Shown: piece by piece, positions 11,001 through 21,639 of the stretch
Layout: each line of letters starts with the position of its first letter
Position numbering within the stretch: the stretch's first letter is position 1
Source of the DNA: Pagrus major
Lineage: Eukaryota > Chordata > Actinopteri > Spariformes > Sparidae
Assembly: GCF_040436345.1 (NCBI RefSeq)
Contig: NC_133230.1
Coordinates: forward strand, 5,105,297-5,169,296
Length of the DNA: 64,000 bases
Reading direction: 5' to 3'
The notes under the pieces: model-generated
Databases searched by the model: none
Told to the model about the DNA's origin: nothing
Seen by the model: the letters and a program-made list of their open reading frames with translations, nothing else
Translations under genes and position numbers: made by a program

Positions 11001-14000
11001 TTCATTATATTTATCTTGACTCACAAAGCATCAGAGGTCTTAAAACAAATTAATTAAAAAGCCTGTTTGGGCACTTCAGCGCTGTACAGAGACAAAAGCT
11101 TAATACACTTCCTCTGAGACTTGTTTTCAGATCATTGCAACCTATTTTCATGCATTTCCATTGTTCATTGACTGAGCAGAAGTATTCCTGTCTAAACCTG
11201 AGTGATGTTTTCTATTTCACGGTTTATTCACAGGAGCCTGAGTTGCTGCTCTCTTACCTGTGCCGGCGCATTGCTGGTGTGAGCCTCTCCTCTCGCTGCT
11301 GCTCCAGAGGACCTGCCAGCTGGCAGCCAGGCAACGTTACGGATGAGATCAAAGGATGGAGACAGGGGTGCATTTTGAAATCATTAATAATAAGTTTGCT
11401 GCATTTAACAAATAATCATTTCAAAAGCCTGAAATCTGTTTCGAGACCGGAGCCAATTGAGTTTAATCCACACAGGAAATTATTTCGACTCGTTACACAA
11501 ATTATAATATCTGTTACTCTCGGTGTAAAACAAAAGGCACAGGTGAAGATGATTAGAGCTGAAACGATCAGTACATTAATCAGTTACTGGTTCGACAAAA
11601 ATTTATCAGCAACTTTTTTAATAAAAGTCATATTTTTAAAATAAATATAGCCAAAAAAATAGTTTTCAGCTTCTAAAATGTGCTTGTTTTCTGAGTTGAG
11701 TGTGATAATAAATTTAACATCTTTGGGTTTTTAACTGTAACACACTTAAATATGTCAACTTGTGAGCAATTTTCACACTTTTACTGCCATTTTATAGACC
11801 ACAAGATTCATCAGAAAGTAACTGACAAGTTATTTAATAAAGAAAATAATCATTCGATGTATCCCTGGAAGTAATATCATGCAAAAATTAACTTTTAGAT
11901 TAAATTTTTTACACATGTATTTAGATAATACAGTCAGTATATTGTATTACTTATAGGGAGATTTCACCCTGAATTAAAAAAACATGTTTTTCCTCTTACC
12001 TGTAGTGTTTGTCCATCTAGATTCTTTGGTTAAGTTGTTGAGTTTTGGAGTTTTCTCTCTGATATATTGGCACTAGACGGCTCTCAGCTTGTGGTGAATT
12101 CGACTACCAGATTCTAATCAGTTCATCCTCGAGTCCAAGTGGACATTTGTGCCAAATTTTAAGAAATTCCCTCAAGGCATTCTTGAGGTATCGCGTTCAC
12201 AATAATGGGATGGACAGAGGGATGAACAACCTGAAAACACCGCCGGTGCAGAGGCATAAAAATAGTTCCTTCCTGAAACTGCTCACAACAACAAGGTCTG
12301 TGGATTATCTTATGTAACCGGGACATGATTTCTGTAAAGAGACATTAATGTTGAGTTTTACAAATGTGATTTTTTTTTGGACGCTTTGAGCACCACAAGC
12401 TGAGAGAGGGCAGGCATCTCTGACTCATATCTCCAAAACTCAACAACTCAATCAAGAGCGATAAATAGCACTACGGGTATATTTTAGGGTAAACTGTCCT
12501 TTTAAATTCACTCGCATTGAAGTGAATGGATGTGTTTCTCACCTTGGTGCCGGTCTGCTGGCTCGTCTGGATCGGGGCACTCTCTCCGGGAGCTGAGGGC
12601 CCGTGAGCTAGGACTCCCTGGGCTGCAGGAGAGGGTGGATGGACATCGAGAGTAAACGCTTTACTCTCCACGACCAAGGCAGCTGTTGGCTCTGAAATCA
12701 TGATGACACAGATGATGATGATGATGATTGAATTGCAGATAATAATAATTATAACAGAATCATTTGCTCTGTGTCGTTACTCAAACTCACTGTTTTGTGT
12801 GTGCTGTTGGACAGCAGAGTCGTCTCCTCCTTTGGAGAGACCAGCAGCTGTGGGATCAGGCTGCTGCTGAGGCACCGAGACACGCAGAGGCGAGCTGTGG
12901 ACCGAAGTGTTGACTGAAGACTGAGGCTGGGAGACGGACGGCTGGACCTGGAGCTGGGGCAGAGGCTGGGAAACTGATGACTGGATCTGGCTCTGGGCAA
13001 ATAAGGCCGGTGAGACCTGGAGCTGATGAGGGACCTGGTACTGGACCTGGGGATCAGGTGCTGTGATCTGTGGGACTGAACTCTCAGGTAGAGAGATCTG
13101 AGACCCGGTATGAGGGGAGAAACTTGCTGGAGCTGATCTGTCGGCGTCCTGAATCGGAGGGGAGGGGCAGATCAGCGGCGTGTCCTCTGGGTCCGAGTGA
13201 AGCGGAGAAGCCTCGACACACTGGTCGGACATCACAGTGTCCTGACCGGTGACGGCATGGCTCTGTGGTTGGCTCTCTCTCTCACTGGGGACCGGGGAGG
13301 CGAGCGACTCCATCGGCACCACTGGCAGCGCTCCAACCAACAACTCAGATGTGATAGGAGAACTAAGTGCTTGCTGTGGTAGACATGATGAGGAAAGAAG
13401 ATGAAAAACAGCTGTTAGATTGATTTTATACATCCTGTTGGAAGCAGTCAGCTAATAGCGTTTACATTGATTCATTTTCTTCACTGCACTTTTATTGCCT
13501 TTATTAAATTTGGGAAAACTTACAGCATTATTGCAGCGGTATTGTACTGTTATTTGTTTAACTTAATTCCACTTTAACTGATTTTATTTTCGTCTTTATT
13601 GCATTTTAACATGTTGTTCTACTGCCGACGGTACGGCCCTTTACATCGTCTCTTGCTGTGCAACATAAACTCACTTTGCCTTGAGCAACATCAACAGTAG
13701 CAATTGTCATTTGTGGCAGGGAAACATTACATAAGCCCATATGAATTCAGCAATTATTTACTAAAAGAAGACTTCGTAAAAACAGCCTTCTTGAAACATC
13801 ACAATTTGAATTTTTCTGGTGTCAAAACAAGACAAAGTCACCATAAAATAATACAATCTTCCTTTGACGAGTGAAAAGTGAGCACTGCGACACCAACATA
13901 TAAATGTAAACCATCACAAGCATTTCATTAGTGAATCAGCAGGAACTTGTTGAGGCTCTGACCTGCTGCAGATGGTGCATAAAGGCCTCGTTCTGACTCA

Positions 14001-17000
14001 TCGAGTGGGTCACCTCCTCCACTACTTGGGTCAAGTCTGCTGGGGGCATCAAAAGTTTAGGGATCTCCACAGGTGGTGGTTCAGGAGGAGGCTGCAGGAC
14101 TGTGACTACAGGAGGAGAGGAGGACTGCAGCCCTGCAGAGGGGGGCTGCACCGACACATGCTGGAGGACATGTCCGTAGGGCTGCAGAGACGGAGAAAAA
14201 TGACAGGGAGAGAGTTAAAAACTGAGTTGAAAACGTTTTATGATTTAGTTTATAGTTAATTTAAGGTGAACTGTACCAGTTTATACTCACGTTTTAGCTA
14301 TTTAACTACAAATCCAGTATATTAGTCTGTTTGAAATTTGCAAATACACGGTACATAGTTGTAGATTTTTGGAGGATTTTTTTTAGAAAGTCCACTTGTC
14401 AAGACTGCATTTCAACATTTGTAATTACCAAACCAGATATTTTTAACGACATGTCAGGACATTTTCCAACTGTGTTGGTGGCAGCATAACTGGAAATTGC
14501 TAATGAGATGTTGGGACAATGTGCAGCCAAAAATAGAGTTTTTATAACGAGATGTCTGGAGAGTTTCCAACCTTCTTTACGCCGACAGAACCAGGTCAAA
14601 ACATGATCTTTTTCTAATCTTTACCAAGTGTTTTTTTAAACATAACCTGAACATAAGCACAGAGTTTTGACAACATAAAAGTAAAAATTAAACATAAGGA
14701 AACACAAAGCAGTTGCAACACATCACGTAAAGTTTCCGCATATCTGTGTCGTTTTACAAAAATGTACATCGTCAACATTTATTCTGGCGACTGGGTTAAA
14801 CAAACTAGAAGTTTATACCCCGGGCTTTTCGTTTGATATATTTCTCCAAGCCCAAGCAAAGATATCTCCGCTGGCACCATCAGGTTATTTATCTCTACTT
14901 ATTCATCTCGAGTCATTGTTGACACTATGTCACTGTTTTCACAGGCTGAGCAGTACTCCTTGAACGTGATGAGTTAACTGATGTGGCAGATTGGAGCATC
15001 CGTCTGCACTGTGTTATCTCACTATGACTTAAAGTACTATGCAATATTGACGATTGAAGATTAGTGCAGCCCTCTTGTGCGCTGAGATGGATTACACCAT
15101 CCAAGCAAGTTTCAAGAGTGTGCTTACAAGTCTACTACGTCTGATAATCAGTTAATCGTTTAAGTTGTATTTCAACCGAAATTGTCAATTATTTCTTGGT
15201 GGATATAAGAATTTTATTCTTTTTTGTCATTCTTGACAGTAAATGAAGAGTTCTCTGGTTTTGGACTGCAAAATATATTCAAACCACTCAAAGACAGCAG
15301 CATGGTTTGCTACCACAATGCTAAATAACACATATGATAAAAGGATTTGATCCATGTCTCACCTGTGGTAGTTGGTGGAACGTCTCCTCGGAGCTGGTCC
15401 TCTCCTCTTGGATGGCTCTTTCTGGCAGCAGCACCACGGAGGCCTGCTGGAGGCTCAGCTGTGCGTCTGTCATTGCTGTCTGAGGAGCCGGGGCCGGGGT
15501 AGCGAAAGGCAGCCCCTGAACTACTGAGGGGCCGTTAACGATCGAGATGGAAGTGAGATCTGGGGGAAGCACCCCTGAACTGTTGATCAAGGTTATGTGG
15601 TTTCCAAGAGCGGGACTGTGGACCAGGGTGGCACGCTGCCCCTGTCCTCCAGGAGTGTAGGTTCCAGCCAGCTGTGCTGGCATCTGGAAGACAGTAGGGG
15701 GCGCTGACTGTAGATGCAAAGGTCCTGAAAGCACAGTGGCCTGGCGGAGTGCTAGCTGCCCTGTAGGGGTGGTGAAGACAGGGCTGAAGTTCAGCTGTCT
15801 TTGGGGCACAGTTAGAATCTGAGAGCCGTCTACGAGCTGCCCGGTGGAGGACGTCAGGCTGTGGACAGACGGGCCTTGGTGACTGGTGGTCAGCAGTGGT
15901 CGAGCTGCACTGGCAGGCTGGGAGATCGTGACAGGGCACTGGCCTGGAAGAAGGAACTGGTTTTGGCCTTGGAAGAGTCCCTGAGGCTGGAGGACGAAGG
16001 AGCCGCCCTGGTTGACCAGCTGCAGGCTGACTGGTTTGGGGAGCTGCTGGGTGGGCTGCTGCGGTGGAGCGGCAGGCTTCTGGCCTGGAGGTTGGGAGAG
16101 TAAAATATTTGGTGAGCCGGTCCCAGGGACAAACGTGAGACCTGGTGTGTGTTTTTGCCCAGAAGGCTTGGGGCTAATTTGAACCAGCCTGGGCTGGATG
16201 CTGATGGGCAGCTTGGGTTGGATGGGGAGAGGGGCACGCTGCAGGACGATGCCCGGAGCTGCTGCTGCTGTCGCTCTCAGGGTCGGTGTGATAAGAGGAC
16301 GACTGGTCATACTGGGAACAGCCTTGTGGATGATCATACTGGATCCCTGGGCAGGACTCAGGGAGAAGGAGGTCTCTGGAGAAGCAGCAGGGAACACATT
16401 TCCAGGGAGGAGCCCCATCAGCTGAGGCGGGGCAGCAGGTTTTAGAGAGGGGCAGCCTGGGCCGACAGCCAGGAGGGACGGCTGGGGAGGCTCCACTGCT
16501 GCCTGGGTGTCTCTGGGCAAAACGGGCGTGACGGGCAAGGTCACAGACTTGGGTATGAATGGTATGGTGGGTGGAGAGAGGAGGGGGGCAGGTGAGTACA
16601 GGGACAGGCTGTCCCCAGTCTGGGCCAGACCTGCCTCCAGAGCCATGGTCTGCTCTGTGATCTCAGCCTCCTGCAGGCTCTGCTGGAGGATATCACATGC
16701 CACCTCTGCCTCCTCCGCTTCCTCCACCTCTCCCTTCTTTGCCTCAAATCCAGCCTCCACAGGCGTCCCACCTTGCACCACCTGTGGGTCTTCCCCACCC
16801 TCCGGCGATGACAGGAGGGCCTCCTCCAGGAAGGACAGATCCACACACCCGGGTGGAGGCGTGTCTGGGGAATCCCTGCCATCTCCCAGCAGAGAGACGG
16901 GGCTCTGGAGGAAGAAACAGTGGGAGCCAGACAGAGAGGGACAGAGAGTGAAAAGGACGGGAGAATTGTGTGATTAGCAAGACTTAACAGGAAGCAGTTT

Positions 17001-17614
17001 CTGGCACAGAAGGAGAGAAAAAAATCGTCCTCCTGGGGAAAATGCTGGTTGTTGTGACGCTGCTGGCTGTGGATCCAGACACTCACCGGGGCATCTGTGA
17101 AGAGGGAGGGCTCCCCAGAGGAGGAGTTAATGAGCAGGTCTTCAGTCTGCAGCTGGTGGGATAAAATCAGACGATTTTTAGGTTGGGCTCACAAAGTCAC
17201 GGCGAGAAATGCTCTTTAGTGTTACATTCTGACTCTCTATCACACTTTCAGCCCTCCTCCACACATCTCACCCGACCGTGAGCCAAGAAATATTCACTTC
17301 TCACATTTATCATTTGCACTATTGATTTTCTTATTTGAGTCGCTCTCTATTTAAGACTCTTTTGTTACCTCATTGGTCCCATGAAGGAAGTCGTTCAGGG
17401 CTTGGGGGTCACTGCGAAGACGAGGAGAAGGCAGAGAATAAAAACACAATCAAAATCACTTCAATCTCAGAAGATTTTTGCACATAAAGACAAAGTACGA
17501 GTTTAAGAAGACATTGGACCACATCTAAAACCTGTCTGACTGTTGGATGGAAGCAAGAATCTGACAGACTCACCACAAAACATCAAGTAGACAAGTCCCA
17601 TCTTCATCCTCCAT
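8098..17614 (-). CDS. GLTSCR1/BICRA-family protein (BICRA/BICRAL-like), complete 12 coding exons
   Basis: Exons in transcript order: 17614-17574, 17411-17369, 17152-17087, 16904-15363, 14181-13963, 13373-12791, 12691-12543, 11319-11258, 10392-10244, 9914-9820, 9628-9526, 8822-8098. They total 3777 nt in one frame with every phase matching: 1258 aa. The start (MEDEDGTCLLDVLCDPQAL) corresponds to the BICRA/BICRAL N-terminus. Exon 4 carries a VDLSFLEEALL segment (from residue 71) and CDILQQSLQEAEITEQT (from 120). A long Pro/Gln/Ser/Thr-rich low-complexity part follows. The conserved GLTSCR1 domain lies at about residues 880-1000 (RFQQRICLDHAAV, LKDAVRRLLPYH, VDQEFDTVSGFLLKRT, SAEMVMLERLF). The C-terminal LSEHLQSAIDSILELQ motif is present. 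Family members are subunits of the non-canonical BAF (GBAF) remodeller in the nucleus, pairing with BRD9. Length lies between human BICRAL (~1080) and BICRA (~1560). Weakest exon call: the 62-nt exon 11319-11258. Which paralogue this is remains open. Confidence 0.92.
11553..11870 (+). repeat. Dispersed teleost repeat (ATTAATCG-type), in BICRA-like intron
   Basis: It begins AGAGCTGAAACGATCAG and ends with AAGAAAATAATCATTCGATG. Internal blocks (ATCTTTGGGTTTTTAACTG, CCATTTTATAGACCACA) match the other copies in the window. It is degenerate and non-coding. Confidence 0.6.
11951..12505. mobile_element. MITE with terminal inverted repeats, nested second repeat
   Basis: The left end reads TTATAGGGAGATTTCACCCTG and the right end AGGGTAAACTGTCCTTTTAAA, imperfect inverted complements of the frequent fish 'AGGGACAGTTCACCC' terminus. 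Inside, GTTGTTGAGTTTTGGAG and CTCAGCTTGTGGTG (12033-12096) recur inverted as CACCACAAGCTGAGAG and CTCCAAAACTCAACAAC (12390-12450). A different repeat (CAAGTGGACATTTGTGCC..., TTCTTGAGGTATCGCGTTCAC) sits inside at about 12120-12240. There is no transposase ORF. It lies in the intron between exons 12691-12543 and 11319-11258 of the BICRA-like gene. Confidence 0.75.
12711..12728. repeat. GAT/ATG trinucleotide microsatellite
   Basis: A short GATGAT run just upstream (on the minus strand) of an exon acceptor of the BICRA-like gene. It has no coding role. Confidence 0.7.
14395..14800 (+). repeat. Dispersed repeat with 'AAAACATGATCTTTTTCTAA' core, intronic copy
   Basis: It shares CATTTCAACATTTGTAA, the AACATGATCTTTTTCTAA core and ACCAAGTG...ACATAACCTG with the copies at 18880-19400 and 45715-45960. 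It is degenerate, without an ORF, and sits in the intron between the large exon (15363-16904) and the next exon (14181) of the BICRA-like gene. Confidence 0.6.
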
Positions 17615-17619
17615 GTCAA

Positions 17620-17925
17620 CTAAGAGGAAGAGGGAAATTATTGAGATGAAGGATCAATCAGCACACATTTCACTGTTAATACAGCTGCAGCTACTGGTAT
17701 TTTTTACTATGGATTCATCTTTAAATGATAGGATTTAATACAGATGGTGATTTAAGTCATACCAGCGGTATCTCTAAGGTCGCTATTCATTATCTGAGAT
17801 ATATCTCAAAGAATAAGAGGCCTTCTATCCCAGTCTGACTCAGAGAAACATATGCATTGCTCTCCTCTGTAGCTCATTCAGAAAAGCTGCTGCACAGCTG
17901 TAACAAGGACAAGAAAAATGAACAC
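17620..17925. other. Upstream of BICRA-like start codon exon, intronic or 5' flank
   Basis: The ATG exon is preceded by the acceptor CCTCTTAG directly before TTGACATGG (exon begins 17619), so a 5' UTR exon should lie further up the minus strand. Nothing else was seen here. Confidence 0.4.
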
Positions 17926-17929
17926 TCTT

Positions 17930-18165
17930 GTTCTCAGAAATATCCTCTGACAACTTGCTTTCAGTGTTTTTAAGATCCTCCTCTCGGGGTACAAAGCTGC
18001 TAATGGCCTCCACAGTGCTCTCAGTTTACCAACCCAGCAGATCTCTCAGATCACAAGGAACAAATCTTAATTATCTAACAGGATTTTTGGACTTAGACTT
18101 GCACCGACACTGACACTGACTTCATTCAAAAGCAACTTTAAGACCTTTTTATTAGTTTAGCATTC
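17930..18165 (+). mobile_element. Fragment of a non-LTR retrotransposon (reverse transcriptase C-terminal region), degenerate
   Basis: The forward frame reads FKILLSGYKAANGLHSALS, then LPTQQISQI, and later SFKSNFKTFLL. This resembles the C-terminal end of fish LINE polymerase proteins (a 'FKIL..YKA.NGL.P.YL' block followed by 'FK..LKT.L'). It is truncated and carries stops, and lies upstream of the BICRA-like gene on the opposite strand. The family is not assigned. Confidence 0.5.
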
Positions 18166-18879
18166 TCCTAAACCAAGTCACTGGTGGCAAACTGAATCAA
18201 TGAGGGTGAGAAACATAATAAACAGTGGTTCTGGGCATTTTCATGGCATGGACTGGGTCCACGTGTCCCCTTAGAGGTAAAAAAGCACTGCAAATCAATA
18301 CAAAGTTGTTCTGAGTGATCACCTTTATCCCTGTGCTGACACATGATAGCGGTGATCTCTTCCAGGATGACAAACGCTCCCATGCACAGGACACCAGGGC
18401 TCACTGAACGGTTTGATGAGTATGAAAATGACGTGAATCAGATGCTGACTGACATGTTAGTCAGCGCTCTGCACCACCATCATCAAAACACCAAGTGAGG
18501 GAATATCTGTTGGAGGAATGGTTCAATCCTCCAGTAGAGCTCAAGAGACTTGGAGAATCAGTGCCAACGTGCTATGAAGGAATGGTTTTTCCTTGAATTT
18601 GTCACCCATCTGTATATATTAATGTAGGAGTAGGGACATGTACAGTATATGTAATTACTTTCCTTTTCTGTTTTTAAATTGTGCATGAATTTCTTCAATT
18701 AATCATTTTTTGGGCTATAAAAAGTCAGAAAATTGTGAAAAATGTCCATCAAAAGGTCCAAAGCCCAAGCTGACATCTGTTAAATGGACTTTAAAAACAA
18801 ATTCAATTTAATACAGTACCAGCCCAGCCGTCAAGATATAATGTTAGCTGTTAACATTTCTGCAAATCACTGATATGCT

Positions 18880-19400
18880 CACATTTGTTCATGTGTCTTA
18901 TCACGTTCACATTACATGTTTATGACCTGACTGTCATATCGGGAGATGGAGGTGATGGTGGAGTTAGAAGTGAGAAGGCTGTGAAGCCAGTGATGACAGT
19001 CTGTGACTGTCTTTCAACATTTCTAAGTGTGAAACCAGGAGATATTTTTAAGGAGACCTCAGGAGAATTTCCAGTCATGTTTGAGGTGACTAAAACCAGA
19101 TATATTTGACATCTCCAGCTGTGATTGTCCCGACAAAGCCGGGTGTTGTTAATGAGACCTTGGGTCATCTCCAGCTGTCTTTGTGATGAGCAAAACAGGT
19201 ATTTTAAGCCAAAACATGATCTTTTTCTAACCCTAACCAAGTGGTTTTTGTGCCTAAACCTAACCAGACCATAAACAGTGTTTACCAGTGTCTTAAACTT
19301 TGCCACAACATAACATAGAAAATTGAAGTGTCACCATATGCGTAGTTTGCAGAAACATTGCCAACATTTTCTCGGTTGATTGGGTTGCAATTACAATTTG
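18880..19400 (+). repeat. Dispersed repeat with 'AAAACATGATCTTTTTCTAA' core, longest copy
   Basis: It starts near TCACGTTCACATTACATGTTTATGACCTG and includes TTTCAACATTTCTAAG, GGTATTTTAAGCCAAAAC and CCTAACCAGACCATAAAC. It serves as the reference for recognising the interrupted copy at 44675-45960. Non-coding. Confidence 0.65.
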
Positions 19401-19419
19401 AGCAGCTGGAAGCAGCGAC

Positions 19420-20000
19420 TGCTAACTAAGACGATTGACTGATGATTGAAAGAAGTGGATATGTATTAACTGTTGTCCAGACCAGTGGTTCCCAAAATTT
19501 TGGGACCCGTTGTGACGTCGTATTACAGCTATTGCTCCCTAAAATTGTTTCATTTAAAAGGATTATTATAGGAACAGTATTATTTGGTGTATAAACCATC
19601 AGATTTGGGGGTCCCGAACCACAGGATGGGTGGAAAATTGCTTTTTGTGTCCGGTCAACAGTTGAGAAAATGTTTAAAACATTTGAGAGGCTGGAAGCAG
19701 CGACCATCGACCTAGATAGTCGATTATTTATCAAAATATGTGTTTTTATCAGCCAATTGCTTCAATATTACCGTCCAGACCGGTGCGACTCCTTATTGGT
19801 CTCATTGTGAAGTTGTTAACCCCTCAGATTATTGAATTTGAATGATTTTTAGAAACCAGACCAGATGATGCACAGTATTATTTTGTTAAATCCCTCAATG
19901 TGTCATCACTCCACCTGCCTGGCTGTCATCCAAGCCCACTACACAACCTGACCTCCTCGTGAAGTCTCACTCATGCGTCCACTCTCCAGAAGGACACAGA
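19420..20000. other. Repeat-derived intergenic sequence
   Basis: It contains GTGGTTCCCAAAATTTTGGGACCC and two similar GGCTGGAAGCAGCGAC segments (near 19408 and 19690), suggesting a duplicated or dispersed repeat. No gene was seen. Confidence 0.4.
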
Positions 20001-20039
20001 GCACATCATGAACCTACTTCATATGTGAGAGGCCCCATA

Positions 20040-21170
20040 CAGAGCGTTCGAGCTGAGTTCTGGTGGTGGCCTCATGGGAAGTCGTGGCCGGGCTTCAGTG
20101 TCTGGAGGCGGGGGGATGCCAGGCCGAGGCGGCGGGACGGAGACGGAGCCGGGTCCTCCCTCTGCTGGGGCATCGCTGCGTCCTCACGGTGGAGAGGCTG
20201 GAGGTGAAGAGGAGGAGAAGGAGGGGGGGGGTGCTGTCAGGTCACTTGAGGTTACCAGCAGCCAAAACACATTCCCATCTCAGCTGTGAGACACAAGATC
20301 AATATCTGATTCATCAGAAAAGGGGGGGAGAGACTGGATCTCTCACCAATAATATCATCATATCTTCTGGACTGTATTGATCATGCCTGTGGGGGGGGTG
20401 GGCTTGCTAAAGGAAAAATGGAAGCTATTGTTGTGGCTATCACAGACATGAGAGGCAGATCTGGACGCCCTCAGCTGTAAATAGACGGCTCGGATGAGAC
20501 TTGTCCTCTCTTCTCCTCATGGCTGCAAAGAAGACGCAAAGCTCGGCGCAGCGCAGCGCAGCGCACGCCAATTATAACATTACTCACTCGCCTTGTGCTC
20601 AGCTTCCAGGGGAGGTGCGTTTATATAGAAAAGAAAAGAAAAAAAAAAAAAAACAGCACCCAGACAAACCTCTCCTCTCCTCTCCGGTCCCGCTGACATA
20701 TTTTTGTTTACAACACGACAACCGCATTAACACCCCTCAAGGTACCGCAGCGCCCAATGAAATCCAGGCGAACGACCCCTTCATCTAAACCTGCAGCGGC
20801 AAGTGCACGCTATTCTCCGGCAACAACAGGACCCAGGCTGCACTGATGCATTTATAGGTTACGTAAGGTGAATGTGTTCATGTTTTAAATGAATGTCCCG
20901 AAACGACGAAAGGGGGAGTGGGGGGTGGGGGGGGATTTATTTATTTTAAAATGATTATTATCATCCTCCTCTCCCTCCTTCCCTCTCCAGAGTGGCACCA
21001 CGGCAGCTGCTGTAAATCATATCGCGGTAACAAAAGATGCCTTGTGTTAAAATATCATTTCCACGCTGCCAGCCCCGAGCGATTCCCCTTATCGTTGTGC
21101 CATTAGAGTAATTCCGCAATTCAGAAAAACACAACCGAGAGGGAAGGAGAAAAAAAAAAACTCACCCCTT
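20040..21170 (-). promoter_or_regulatory. GC-rich candidate promoter / 5' UTR region of the BICRA-like gene
   Basis: GC-rich stretches at 20040-20250 and 20540-20770 lie 2.4-3.2 kb upstream of the coding start. Candidate minus-strand splice donors (GTGAGT) occur with exon ends at about 20588 and 21166. Either could end the untranslated first exon. This is inferred from composition and splice words only; no TSS can be placed. Confidence 0.3.
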
Positions 21171-21239
21171 CTTTGTGGTTTATTGTCCTGTCAAGCGGGC
21201 CTCTGCGCCATCGATTCTCACTCAGTGGTCTTTTCAGAT

Positions 21240-21530
21240 GCTAAAAGGAGGAGAGGGGGTGGTGGTGGTGGTGGTGGTGGAGGGGGGTAGTGGATGGGGT
21301 AGGGTAGGGTGGGATGGAGGAGGAGGAGGAGGAGGAGGAGGTGGTGGTGGTGGTGGTGGGGTGTGGAGAGGAGAGGAGGGGGTACCGGGGTGGGTGTGAG
21401 AAACAGACTGGGGAGAGCCGATCACAACACAAAGGTGGAGAAAAATACAACCGAGCAGGAGGAGGAGGAGGAGGTGGAGGAAGAGGAGGAGGAGGAGAGG
21501 ATCCAGATCCAGGAGAGGAGAGGAGGCAGA
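21240..21530. repeat. GGT/GGA trinucleotide microsatellites, strongly G-rich + strand
   Basis: GGT runs at 21258-21280 and 21341-21359, GGA runs at 21315-21340 and 21457-21500, with G runs between. The + strand is nearly free of C over long stretches. Long open frames here (poly-Gly/Trp/Glu or poly-Pro/Ser) are low-complexity artefacts. Confidence 0.9.
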
Positions 21531-21639
21531 CACTGCACACATCCCCGCTACTAATGTCCTCCCTACATTTTATTGATTTTCCTCTTTAGACATCCCCTTC
21601 AGTCCACGCAACTGTAAATACTTTCCCAGGGAGAGATTT

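Noticed and set aside
11135-11644. 169-codon + strand frame
   Set aside because: It spans an antisense BICRA-like exon and a dispersed repeat; no family resemblance and no splice or codon-bias support.
15861-16977. Several open frames on the + strand (15861-16103, 16149-16445, 16507-16977)
   Set aside because: They lie antisense to the large BICRA-like exon (15363-16904), whose minus-strand frame matches the family over 514 codons. They are compositional shadows of GC-rich coding.
21234-21589. Poly-Pro/Ser, poly-Gly and poly-Glu/Val frames
   Set aside because: Products of GGT/GGA microsatellites read in different frames; no non-repetitive protein sequence.
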